Origin: Clostridium pasteurianum
GTDB lineage: Bacteria > Bacillota > Clostridia > Clostridiales > Clostridiaceae
Direction of reading: 5' to 3'
Assembly: GCF_001705235.1 (NCBI RefSeq)
Contig: NZ_MCGV01000001.1
Location: 1,860,001 to 1,924,000, forward strand
Length of the DNA: 64,000 bases
A program made the position numbers and the translations under genes. The notes beneath the pieces were generated by a model. It was given only the letters and a program-made list of their open reading frames with translations, was not told the origin of the DNA and did not search any database. Below, in pieces: positions 51,578-64,000 of this stretch (position 1 is the first letter of the stretch; every line of letters starts with the position of its first letter).

Positions 51578-52720
51578 TTGAAACAGGAAATGATTTCATT
51601 TTTGAGCACAATTGAAAATAGACTTTTTGACCTTACAAAATACCTGCATGATAATCCTGAAAAAAGCTTTCATGAATATAAATCATATAACTACATAATT
51701 AAACTTTTACAAGACTATAATTTTAATGTCTCTAAAAACTATCTAAACATACCAACTTCATTTTTAGCTAAATTAGGAGAAGGTCATCCAAAGATATGTT
51801 TTATATGTGAATATGATGCTGATGAGAATTCAGGGCACATATATGGTTATAACGGTAAAACTACAATATCTATCGCTGCTGCAATTATGCTTTCAAAAAT
51901 AATTTCCAAAGTTAGTGGAACCTGTATAGTTCTTGGTTGCCCCGGTGAAATATTGCATGGCTCAAAAACAACAATGTTCAAGCAGGGAACCTTTAACGAC
52001 ATAGATGCAGTTTTAGCAGTTCAACCTCACGTTGTAACCGCACAAAGTGGAAGCTCAATGGCAACACTCCCAATTCAATTTAAATTTGAGGCAAATGATA
52101 CTTCTATGGATTTAAAGAATGTCTCTCCATGCCTTAATACATCTTTAATTACCTTTAATACCCTGAATGCTTTGATAAATAATCTAGATCATAATTGTAT
52201 TATAGATAATCTGAATCTATCAAGTTCGACAGACTTAAATTCAAAAAGTTCAGAAATAACCTTTTCTATAAGATCTGCATCTTCAAAAGATATTATGGAA
52301 CTGGCTAGCAAGATTAAGGATTTTGTAAAAGTTTTAAGTTCTCTACTAAATATAAATTATGAATATCATTTAACAGACGTTCCCTGTAAAGAGCTAATAA
52401 CAAGTTGTACAATTTCAAGGCTTTTCTCTCATAATTTAAAGGAAAATGGAATAATAAATATAGATGGGGTTAATAACATTTACTCATGCCTCAATTTGGG
52501 TATAGTCAGTCACTCAATACCATGTATACACCCATATGTGTCAATAACAGAAGATTCTTCAATAAAATACGGAACAAAAAGATTTGCTGATGAAACTATA
52601 ACTCACTATGCTCATGATACTTTCATGAAATCCGCAAAAGCTTTAGCCTTTACTGCCCTCGATTTAATCGAAAATAAAAATTTATTATTTGAAGCCAAAA
52701 GTGAATTAACTCACAAATAA
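51578..52720 (+). CDS. M20-family peptidase/amidohydrolase homologue with degraded metal site
   Basis: The overall fold is M20D (AbgB/amidohydrolase): LTKYLHDNPEKSFHEYKSYNYIIKLLQDYNFNV, IVLGCPGEILHGSKTTMFKQGTFNDIDAVLAVQPH and a C-terminal YAHDTFMKSAKALAFTALDLI. The metal-binding HxCGH segment reads GHIYGYNGK, with Cys and second His replaced by Tyr, and the PAEE glutamates read PGEI. At 380 residues it is full length, so the protein looks stable but probably not a standard two-metal peptidase. TTG start after GAGGAGTG. It lies upstream of corA and ldcA on the same strand. Confidence 0.8.
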   Translation: MKQEMISFLSTIENRLFDLTKYLHDNPEKSFHEYKSYNYIIKLLQDYNFNVSKNYLNIPTSFLAKLGEGHPKICFICEYDADENSGHIYGYNGKTTISIAAAIMLSKIISKVSGTCIVLGCPGEILHGSKTTMFKQGTFNDIDAVLAVQPHVVTAQSGSSMATLPIQFKFEANDTSMDLKNVSPCLNTSLITFNTLNALINNLDHNCIIDNLNLSSSTDLNSKSSEITFSIRSASSKDIMELASKIKDFVKVLSSLLNINYEYHLTDVPCKELITSCTISRLFSHNLKENGIINIDGVNNIYSCLNLGIVSHSIPCIHPYVSITEDSSIKYGTKRFADETITHYAHDTFMKSAKALAFTALDLIENKNLLFEAKSELTHK

Positions 52721-52839
52721 AAACTTATGAATTGAATTCTAAACCCTTTAACAGTTATAATATACTTATAATTATAAATTTGATTAAAAGAAGGGAGGAA
52801 CTGTATAAAGACTTTGAGCTTTGTGCAGGACCATTAAGC

Positions 52840-53787
52840 ATGATATCCATTTATAAAAGCATGGACCTTAATAATCCATCAAAAATTGAGAGGCTTGAAA
52901 ATATTGAACCCGGCTGCTGGATAGACGTAACAGCCCCAACTAAGCAAGAACTCACTTTAATACAGAAAAAAACAAATGTACCAATGGATTTTTTAAATGC
53001 CGCTATGGATGATGAGGAAACTTCAAGACTTGAAATAGAAGATAATAATATTTTAATTATTGTAGATATACCTTTCACTGAAATGGAAGATAACTCTTTA
53101 TCTTATGACACTTATCCACTTGCTATAATACATACAGAAAAAGAAATAATAACAATATGTCTTAAAAATAGCAAGGTACTAACAGATTTTATAGACGGAA
53201 AAGTCAAAACATTTTTTTCCTTTAAGCGTTCAAGATTTATACTGCAAATACTATACAAGGTAGCTACATATTATCTTCTATACTTAAGGCAAATAGACAA
53301 AAAAAGTGTTATGGTTGAGAAACACCTTCATAGATCTTTAAAAAACAAGGAGCTAATTCAACTTTTATCTCTTGAAAAGTCTCTTGTATATTTTTCAACC
53401 TCACTTAAATCTAATGAAATAACTCTAGAGAAAATGTTAAAGTTACAAATAATGCAAAAATATCCTGAAGATCAAGATGTTCTAGAGGATGTAATAATAG
53501 AGAATAAGCAAGCAATTGAAATGGCAAGCATATACAGTGATATTTTAAGCGGAACAATGGATGCCTTTGCATCAATAATATCAAATAATTTAAGTGTAGT
53601 AATTAAGTTTTTAGCTTCAGTAACAATACTACTGGCAATTCCTACGATGGTTTCAAATTTATTCGGCATGAACGTAGCCGGAATACCATTTGCAACCTAT
53701 AGGTATGGATTTTGGGCAATATGCGCAATTATAGCAGTAATAGTATGCTTAACAGGCATAATTTTGCATAAAAAAAATACTTTTTAA
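52840..53787 (+). CDS. corA: CorA-family magnesium/divalent cation channel
   Basis: An N-terminal cytosolic domain (MISIYKSMDLNNPSKIERLENIEPGCWIDVTAPTKQEL...), a long stalk helix and two C-terminal TM helices; the GMN selectivity signature is in LFGMNVAG after TM1, as required for CorA. Length ~315. ATG 52840 is preferred because CorA proteins begin with this sequence; an in-frame ATG at 52732 would add a lysine-rich leader. It is two bases before ldcA, so the genes are coupled. Confidence 0.88.
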   Translation: MISIYKSMDLNNPSKIERLENIEPGCWIDVTAPTKQELTLIQKKTNVPMDFLNAAMDDEETSRLEIEDNNILIIVDIPFTEMEDNSLSYDTYPLAIIHTEKEIITICLKNSKVLTDFIDGKVKTFFSFKRSRFILQILYKVATYYLLYLRQIDKKSVMVEKHLHRSLKNKELIQLLSLEKSLVYFSTSLKSNEITLEKMLKLQIMQKYPEDQDVLEDVIIENKQAIEMASIYSDILSGTMDAFASIISNNLSVVIKFLASVTILLAIPTMVSNLFGMNVAGIPFATYRYGFWAICAIIAVIVCLTGIILHKKNTF

Positions 53788-53803
53788 TATGGAAGGTGAT
53801 AAT

Positions 53804-54721
53804 TTGATAGGAAAAAAGCTTGAACTAGGAGGTACAATTGGAATTATTGCTCCTTCAAGTCCCGAAAAATCCGATGCAATAAAAAATGCCACGGATTTTT
53901 TTACTAGTAAGGGATTTAAAATTAAACTTGGAAAACATGTCTATGATAAGCGAGGTTTCCTTGCTGGAAAAGATGAAGATAGAGCAGAAGATATTATGGA
54001 TATGTTTAAAGATAAGGATGTAGACATAATTTTATGTGCACGCGGCGGTTATGGATCCATGAGAACTCTCCCATATATAGATTTTGACCTAATAAAAAGC
54101 AATCCAAAAATATTCATAGGTTTTAGTGATATAACTTCATTTTTAAATAGTTTTTATTCTAGGACAGGTCTTATAACCTTTCATGGTCCTATGTTTACTT
54201 CTAGCTTTGAGGATAACTATACTGTTGAATCATTTTTTAACACCATAATGAAAGGGATAGCTCCTTACGAAATATCAAATCCTCCTGAAGTTAAGTTAAA
54301 TTGTGCTGTAAAAGGCAAAGCTAAGGGTCATTTAGTTGGTGGAAATTTATCATTAATAAGTAACACTTTAGGAACGCCCTATGAAGTTGACTTTAAAGAC
54401 AATATACTTTTCATCGAAGATGTCCATGAAGAACCTTATGCACTTGATAGGATGCTTACACATCTTGAACTATCAGGCAAGCTCAATGAGTGCAGTGGTT
54501 TTATATTAGGTCAGTTTAAAAACTGTACTCTACCTCACTATGAAAGAAGCTTGACCCTTGATGAGGTTTTCCAAGATAAAATTTTAAGTTTGAACAAGCC
54601 TACTTTAACAAACTTTATGAGCGGACATGATTACCCAAAATTAACCTTACCCATCGGAGCTTATACTCTTATGGATGCAAATAAAGGTACCATAAAAATA
54701 AATGAAGCCGTTGTCGTATAA
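53804..54721 (+). CDS. LD-carboxypeptidase (S66 family, LdcA/MccF)
   Basis: A cytosolic serine peptidase that trims tetrapeptides during murein recycling, or hydrolyses microcin C-type compounds (MccF). The nucleophile Ser is in CARGGYGSMRTLPYIDF; IGFSDITS, FIEDVHEEPYALDRMLTHL (Glu) and the C-terminal GHDYPKLTLPIGAYTLMD (His) supply the rest. Length ~305. TTG 53804 follows GGAAGGTGAT; the upstream ATG 53789 precedes it. Last gene of the M20-corA-ldcA set; its stop codon touches a B palindrome. Confidence 0.9.
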   Translation: MIGKKLELGGTIGIIAPSSPEKSDAIKNATDFFTSKGFKIKLGKHVYDKRGFLAGKDEDRAEDIMDMFKDKDVDIILCARGGYGSMRTLPYIDFDLIKSNPKIFIGFSDITSFLNSFYSRTGLITFHGPMFTSSFEDNYTVESFFNTIMKGIAPYEISNPPEVKLNCAVKGKAKGHLVGGNLSLISNTLGTPYEVDFKDNILFIEDVHEEPYALDRMLTHLELSGKLNECSGFILGQFKNCTLPHYERSLTLDEVFQDKILSLNKPTLTNFMSGHDYPKLTLPIGAYTLMDANKGTIKINEAVVV

Positions 54722-54903
54722 AATAACATTGATGAGGTAACATTAAAAAAATCCTATAAAGCTAAGATAAAAAAATCGTAAAATACTAACAGTTCTTAAT
54801 AACTCGCAAAGCTCAAACAAATTAAAAACTCTAAGTATTTTACGACTTTTTCATCAAGATTTATTAGAATTTTTTTAAATCGTTACCTCATCAATGTTAC
54901 TTT
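54719..54903. repeat. B palindromic element, subtype 2, at the LD-carboxypeptidase stop
   Basis: TAACATTGATGAGGTAAC (54724-54741) is exactly complementary to 54882-54900. The left arm starts within the TAA stop. Inner arms AAAAAATCGTAAAATACTAA and the complementary right side surround the inverted loop AATAACTCGC...GCTCAAACAAATT. Confidence 0.88.
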
Positions 54904-54918
54904 AATTTAGGAGTAAAA

Positions 54919-54953
54919 CAAGGAAAAAATTCCTCCGTACCTACGGAATTTTA
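54919..54953 (-). repeat. A hairpin, subtype 2 (reversed)
   Basis: AAGGAAAAAATTCCTCCGTA then CCTACGGAATTTT. In the gene-sense direction it resembles a weak intrinsic terminator (stem followed by TTTT). Confidence 0.75.
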
Positions 54954-55046
54954 AGCATGAACTGTATAGATTAAATAGTTGATTTACTTTCATATCTATA
55001 TTATTTATCATTTATATAAATTAATGCATTATAGGATTTTAATTTC

Positions 55047-55085
55047 AGATTTTCCGAAGAGTTAACGTAGGAAAATCTTCCTTGC
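55047..55085 (+). repeat. A hairpin, subtype 1
   Basis: CAGATTTTCCGAAGAGTTAA then CGTAGGAAAATCTTCC. It lies on the gene-distal side of the B element at 55098. Confidence 0.65.
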
Positions 55086-55097
55086 CTTTATTCTAAG

Positions 55098-55286
55098 GGA
55101 ATTAACAGTATTTTGGGAACGATTTAAATAAAACTCAATAAGTCTTGCTCCAAATTATAAAAAGACTTAAAAATTTTAATTTGTCTGAGCTTCTTTTCAG
55201 CGAGTTATTAAAATTTCTTAGTATTTTTATAATTTGGAGCTTAGACTTATGATCTTTATTTAATGTTCCAAAATACTGTTGCTTAC
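55098..55286. repeat. B palindromic element, subtype 1, best consensus copy
   Basis: Left outer arm GGAATTAACAGTATTTTGGG (55098), right arm CCAAAATACTGTTGCTTACC. Inner arms GCTCCAAATTATAAAAAGAC and the complementary right side enclose the loop TTTGTCTGAGC-TTCTTTTC-AGCGAGTTATT. The right end lies six bases from the TAG stop of the DUF3006 gene. Confidence 0.9.
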
Positions 55287-55292
55287 CTACCG

Positions 55293-55508
55293 CTAATTAA
55301 ATAAATCCTTCATTAACTTTTCTATTTCCTTTATCTTTCTCTCTGTTCCTTCAACATCTATTCCAATTTTACCATTATCATGTAAATTTAATACAGTTCC
55401 TTCTTTAGCCCCCTCGGGAATTTTATCCTTTAAAATGTTAATCATCTTTCTATCTTCTTTTTCACAAACAGCAAATTCCCCTTCAAATCTATCAATTATA
55501 ACCTTCAT
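55293..55508 (-). CDS. DUF3006 family protein
   Basis: A 71-residue protein with the DUF3006 pattern: MKVIIDRFEGEFAVCEKEDRKMINILKDKIPEGAKEGTVLNL, a small beta domain beginning with IDRFEG. Family members are widespread in Firmicutes and often lie beside a metallo-beta-lactamase (ComEC-like) gene; not here. It starts four bases after the MTHFR gene, so it is co-transcribed with it. Function unknown. Confidence 0.85.
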   Translation of the reverse strand: MKVIIDRFEGEFAVCEKEDRKMINILKDKIPEGAKEGTVLNLHDNGKIGIDVEGTERKIKEIEKLMKDLFN

Positions 55509-55512
55509 AAAA

Positions 55513-57303
55513 TCACATTCCTGACTTTTTTAATATTTTTATGACCATTTCAATTCTGTTAAAAGGTGTGACAATATATATACCATCCACATAATTTTTA
55601 ATTTTATTTATAAGCTCTACTGATAAATTCACACCAACTTCTTCTGCTTCCTCACGCGTCATATCAGGTTTAAATCTTTCAACATATTCTTCAGGAATAT
55701 TAACCCCAAAGAGCTCATTGTTTATAAATTGAACATTCCTATAACTTACTAATGGAAGAACTCCACCAATTATCTTCACATCTTCATGCTTTCCCATATT
55801 TGATAGAAAATCAATAGTTTTATCCTCAAAAATAGGTTGTGTTAAAAAGAACTTTCCTCCATTTTCCGCTTTTTTATTCATCCTGGCCACTTCATGCTCT
55901 TTATTTAACACATTTAAATTTAAAGCTCCACCTACGCTTATCTCATCACCTTTAAAAACTTCCTTATTCATCCCACTTATGAGATTCATAAGCTTAAAAG
56001 AATTAAGATTAAAAACACTTTTTGTATTTACTTTATCAATTCCGGTAACGGGATCTCCTGTAATTGCAAGTATATTTCTTATTCCTGCTATGTGAGCAGC
56101 TAAAAGACTCGATCTTATTGCATTTATATTTTTATCTCTGCAGCACATATGCGGCATTGCATCTATACCTATTTCTCTTTTAATTTTAGCTGCAATAGCA
56201 ATTGAATCTACTCTAACCTTTGACATTGGTGAATCAGCAACAGTAACTAGGTCAATATCATTTTCCTTGCACACTCTAGCCGCATGCATAATCTTTTCTG
56301 TATTAACATCAAAAGGTGGATCTAATTCGACTGCAACAGGGCATTCACCATTAAGTAATTTATCCCAAAATTTATTATTTTCTTTAATTCTTTTTATGGT
56401 ATTTTCTTCTTTTACCTTGATATCATGATTTAATACACCAAAATTTCTGTTAAGTTTTGAAACCAACTTTTCTATATGTTTAGGGGTAGTGCCACAGCAT
56501 CCTCCTAATATTTTTGCTCCTATGTTTTTAATTCTTGCCACTTTATCTGCAAAATAATCAGGATTATCTACATAAACCATACGCTCATTAACTATTTCTG
56601 GATATCCTGCGTTAGGTAAAACAGATACTATATCCCCATCTATCTTTAAATTCTTTACAATTTTATATAAATGTGTTGGACCTGAACCGCAGTTAAAGCC
56701 ATAAGCATCTATGCTTTTTATTTCTTTAATCTCCTCTATAATTCTTTTTATGCTAATTCCCTCTCTTGTAAATCCATCCTGCATAACTGCAAACTGAGTT
56801 AATATAAACGCATCCCTATTTTTACTTTTTATGTATTCAGAAACTTTTTCCAAATAATCGGCACTGCTCAATGTTTCAAATACAAAAATGTCTGCACCTA
56901 AATCCATAAAAACATCTACTATAAACTTATATTCGTCAATTACATACTCTATTGGTTTCTCCATCTCGAACCTATTTATTGGCCCAATATCTGCAGCAAC
57001 AAATACATTCTTACCAGCTGCCGCCTTTTTAGCTATCATATACCCTTTTGTAATTATTTCTTTTAGTTTCTCCCTTGATACATCAAGAGTTAATGTATTA
57101 GCTGAAAAAGTATTTGTTCTAAGCAATTTGGCTCCAGCCTTGATATATCCCCCATGAATATTGGATATTATATTAGGATTATCTATATTGGCAAATTCAC
57201 AAAAAGAATTATAATCTTCAGTAACTTTAGAATAGTATGTACCCATAGCCCCATCTGTAACCAAAATATTGTCTTTTAAATATTCACGTATCACTGCATT
57301 CAT
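55513..57303 (-). CDS. Bifunctional homocysteine S-methyltransferase / methylenetetrahydrofolate reductase
   Basis: Links one-carbon and methionine metabolism. The N-terminal ~290 residues are a Zn-dependent homocysteine methyltransferase (LVTDGAMGTYYSK; zinc cysteines in GFNCGSGP and GGCCGTTPKH). The C-terminal ~290 residues are a MetF-like TIM barrel (CPVAVELDPPFDVNTEKIM, NILAITGDPV, KFFLTQPIFE). Length ~596, as in the known fusion (YitJ type). ATG 57303 follows GGGGTG; the longer ORF start is poor. No S-box or T-box leader is seen in the ~180 bases upstream. Confidence 0.93.
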   Translation of the reverse strand: MNAVIREYLKDNILVTDGAMGTYYSKVTEDYNSFCEFANIDNPNIISNIHGGYIKAGAKLLRTNTFSANTLTLDVSREKLKEIITKGYMIAKKAAAGKNVFVAADIGPINRFEMEKPIEYVIDEYKFIVDVFMDLGADIFVFETLSSADYLEKVSEYIKSKNRDAFILTQFAVMQDGFTREGISIKRIIEEIKEIKSIDAYGFNCGSGPTHLYKIVKNLKIDGDIVSVLPNAGYPEIVNERMVYVDNPDYFADKVARIKNIGAKILGGCCGTTPKHIEKLVSKLNRNFGVLNHDIKVKEENTIKRIKENNKFWDKLLNGECPVAVELDPPFDVNTEKIMHAARVCKENDIDLVTVADSPMSKVRVDSIAIAAKIKREIGIDAMPHMCCRDKNINAIRSSLLAAHIAGIRNILAITGDPVTGIDKVNTKSVFNLNSFKLMNLISGMNKEVFKGDEISVGGALNLNVLNKEHEVARMNKKAENGGKFFLTQPIFEDKTIDFLSNMGKHEDVKIIGGVLPLVSYRNVQFINNELFGVNIPEEYVERFKPDMTREEAEEVGVNLSVELINKIKNYVDGIYIVTPFNRIEMVIKILKKSGM

Positions 57304-57482
57304 CACCCCAACTTCTAAATTGTTTAAATACATTTTATCATATATAGTCAAAACTTTTCATAATTTATTGACTATTTAAATAAAAAAAGAAGCATATCTG
57401 CTCCCTTTCTATTATTGTATTTTAATGTTCGTAATTTTAGGTAAACCTTCTTACTCTTTGTTCAATCATTTAAATTAATTAA

Positions 57483-58448
57483 TCACTTGCTTGTACGTCC
57501 AGTAAATGCACCGATAGAAAAGCAAACAATTGCAACAATTATAATTCCTATCTGACTTAATGGATTACTAGTTGTATACCTAAAATATTCAATAATTACA
57601 CTCACCATATTACTAGCTGTAAAATCCAAACCTAATGAAACTATAGCCGCTATAATAACAGCAATAGGAACCTGAATTAGGCATATAAGTCCTAATAAAA
57701 TTCTTATATTTATATTAAAAATTTTTTCTATATAATATTTGTTAAAGCCTGAAATAATAAGCATACTGGTAAACACCGGTATAACCATATAATTCTTTTC
57801 TAATTTATATATTGAAAGCCCATAAATAATACTCGAAATGGCACAAATTAATAAAGCAATTAATATTGCTTTACCCATATTATTATCTTGTTTCTCAGAG
57901 TTTTCATTCAAAATATCATCATTATCTTTCTGTACAGCTTCACTATTATTTATTTGATCTTCAACAGTTAATGATAGTTTTACAATATCTATATCATTAA
58001 AATACATTATTGGTATCTGAAAAGAATACGCTGGTACACCAACTAATGAATTAAAGCTACTGGATATAGATCTCTTTTTATTTACATCTTTTTTAAGTAA
58101 TATTGCAAGTGCAACATTTTTATTATATTTATATGCTTCTGCTTTGTCTATTTCTCCCCAATAAGCTATTTTACACTTAAATGGTGAAGAAAATTTTATA
58201 TACTCTGATGTAATTTCAATATAAAACTTTTTTAAAATAACTACTGTTACAAGAAAATATGCAATAAATACGCTTAATACAAGCATAAATAATCCACCAA
58301 GTAGTCCAATAATAAAATCATCTTTCATAATAAAAAATAAAAATAAAATTGCAAAACCAGCCATGAGTAACATAAGAAATAAATAACCTATGCTTTTACC
58401 TAATTTCAAATTTGATTTTCTAAAAAATGGGACATCATACTTCTCCAA
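57483..58448 (-). CDS. Multi-pass membrane protein of unknown function with PH-like domain
   Basis: A 321-residue protein. Two N-terminal TM helices (~20-42, ~47-75) are followed by a ~110-residue cytosolic part resembling bacterial PH-like domains (FYIEITSEYIKFSSPFKCKIAYWGEIDKAEAYKYNKNVALAILLKK). At least four further TM helices follow to the end. The TTG start follows AAAGGAGGAAG. Standing alone between the MTHFR gene and the tRNA/rRNA operon, it has no informative context. DUF1648/SdpI-like proteins are a distant possibility. Confidence 0.6.
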   Translation of the reverse strand: MEKYDVPFFRKSNLKLGKSIGYLFLMLLMAGFAILFLFFIMKDDFIIGLLGGLFMLVLSVFIAYFLVTVVILKKFYIEITSEYIKFSSPFKCKIAYWGEIDKAEAYKYNKNVALAILLKKDVNKKRSISSSFNSLVGVPAYSFQIPIMYFNDIDIVKLSLTVEDQINNSEAVQKDNDDILNENSEKQDNNMGKAILIALLICAISSIIYGLSIYKLEKNYMVIPVFTSMLIISGFNKYYIEKIFNINIRILLGLICLIQVPIAVIIAAIVSLGLDFTASNMVSVIIEYFRYTTSNPLSQIGIIIVAIVCFSIGAFTGRTSK

Positions 58449-58520
58449 TGAAACTTCCTCCTTTGTAAATTCTTAAATACTTTGTAATTATACTATATAA
58501 CTCCAATACCAATAATTTAA

Positions 58521-58577
58521 AATAAAAAATAACTTATACACTAATTTACAAAAAATTAATGCATAAGTTATTTTAAT
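58521..58577 (-). terminator. Terminator of the rRNA-tRNA operon
   Basis: AAATAACTTATGCATTAATTT (minus strand) pairs imperfectly with the opposite arm around a short loop, followed by T-rich sequence. It lies just after tRNA-Cys. Confidence 0.7.
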
Positions 58578-58594
58578 TACCGATACTAAATAAA

Positions 58595-58668
<74 letters not shown>

Positions 58669-58674
58669 GTATTT

Positions 58675-58750
<76 letters not shown>

Positions 58751-58757
58751 AAAAATA

Positions 58758-58874
58758 CCCGGCAATGACCTACTCTCCCACAGGGCAACCCCTGCAGTAC
58801 CATCGGCGCTTTGGTTCTTAACCTTCGTGTTCGGTATGGGAACGGGTGTTGCAACCAAGCTATGATCACCGGAT
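58758..58874 (-). rRNA. rrf: 5S ribosomal RNA
   Basis: About 117 nt with the conserved CCCGTTCCCATACCGAACAC region (minus strand) and a TCCGGTGATCATAGC start. It follows 23S by about 165 bases. Confidence 0.93.
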
Positions 58875-59039
58875 TTACATTTTGTTTTTGAAAGTCAAGC
58901 TTTCTACTCAACTACTAACTTCCACATGTACCATAATACTTTGAAGCTAGTATTTTGGAACAAGTACAAGTTAAGTTTCGTAAAGAAACTTGTATGTGCT
59001 TTCAAAATTGCATAGTAACTTATATATTTACTCTTTATT

Positions 59040-63629
<4,590 letters not shown>

Positions 63630-63699
63630 TTTGACTTAAGCTCATCGCTTATATATTAAATAGAATAAATTCTATTCAAAAGAATTGCTGGTTTATAAT

Positions 63700-63720
63700 T
63701 CTCTGTTTAATTTTCAAAGT
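63700..63720 (-). promoter_or_regulatory. boxA-like element in the rRNA leader
   Basis: GAACTTTGAAAATTAAACAG on the minus strand, upstream of 16S, matches the clostridial rRNA boxA-type leader motif and is repeated in the spacers. Confidence 0.5.
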
Positions 63721-63751
63721 TCAATTCCTTGCTGTACGAGACAGCTTTTAT

Positions 63752-63780
63752 ATAATATCACCTATGAGCTTTCATGTCAA
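63752..63780 (-). promoter_or_regulatory. rRNA operon promoter
   Basis: On the minus strand TTGACA (63780-63775), exactly 17 bases, then TATTAT (63757-63752): a near-ideal sigma-A promoter about 125 bases before 16S. The remaining sequence to 64000 shows no gene; further upstream promoters are possible but unclear. Confidence 0.8.
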
Positions 63781-64000
63781 CACTTTTTTTTAAGTTTTTC
63801 AAAACTTATTAAGTGTTATCATTTGTACTCATTAAATGCTGCTGTCTTGCGACAACGTTTAATATAGTAACATATTCTTTACTTTCATTTATTATTGTAC
63901 ATGTTATTAGGCAAAACTACTTTATTCATACTTACTTATACACTTCAAATTCTCTATTTTACTTATGCAGATACTCTAGGAAATGTGTACATGTCATTGC

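Noticed and set aside
57304-57482. S-box (SAM) riboswitch before the homocysteine methyltransferase/MTHFR gene
   Set aside because: The upstream region is short and AT-rich and lacks recognisable S-box stems.

Overview
The window looks like chromosome of a low-GC, spore-forming Clostridium (cluster I; the gene content resembles the C. acetobutylicum group, but the species cannot be fixed from sequence reading alone). The evidence is AT-rich DNA, strong Shine-Dalgarno sites with many TTG/GTG starts, a 2[4Fe-4S] ferredoxin, an AbrB with a C-terminal zinc ribbon, a Gin-like sporulation anti-sigma factor, and an rRNA operon. Minus-strand genes gin, yaaO-like, gmk-like, darA, holB, ricT, trmN6 and rsmI, with the abrB gene, follow the order of the origin-proximal csfB-to-abrB block of Bacillus. 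With the minus-strand rRNA operon at the right edge, this suggests a left-arm, origin-proximal segment with the origin lying to the right (inference).

Layout. 1-5.5 kb: partial lgt, a class B PBP, a YgjP-type metalloprotease and rarA. 5.8-9 kb: an EXLDI-like protein and a 14-TM MFS exporter divergent from an AraC regulator. 9.8-19 kb: an IlvD/Edd dehydratase with its FadR-type GntR regulator, a membrane-anchored serpin, a stand-alone GltD-like oxidoreductase, a membrane PAS histidine kinase and a degenerate EAL protein. 19.5-23.8 kb: an SDR / amidohydrolase / Old Yellow Enzyme / TetR cluster that looks acquired, with a shared operator motif. 24.5-29.9 kb: a kinase-MacA-MacB-permease-response-regulator export operon. 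30.4-37 kb: argF, a GNAT protein, a DUF1836 protein, a PspA operon with a cysteine-rich protein, and a MarR regulator that shares an operator with a membrane protein. 37.5-37.7 kb: a non-coding cluster of DnaA boxes. 37.7-51.4 kb: CCA-adding enzyme, abrB, two NlpC/P60 hydrolases, rsmI, trmN6, motAB, ferredoxin and the holB block. 51.6-58.4 kb: a degenerate M20 protein, CorA, LD-carboxypeptidase, a DUF3006 protein, bifunctional homocysteine methyltransferase/MTHFR and a membrane protein. 58.6-63.6 kb: tRNA-Cys, tRNA-Phe, 5S, 23S and 16S, all on the minus strand.

The most striking feature is not a gene. About ten near-complete copies, plus remnants, of a ~190-nt palindromic element (called B here) are scattered through the window. 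In eight of ten cases its outer arm abuts or contains the stop codon of a gene. The outer arms differ between loci but stay complementary within each locus. Each B carries a small hairpin (A) on its gene-distal side. A second MITE-like palindromic family (C, with ~40-bp terminal inverted repeats) is repeatedly nested inside B. I do not recognise either family, and they are the best candidate for an undescribed system here.
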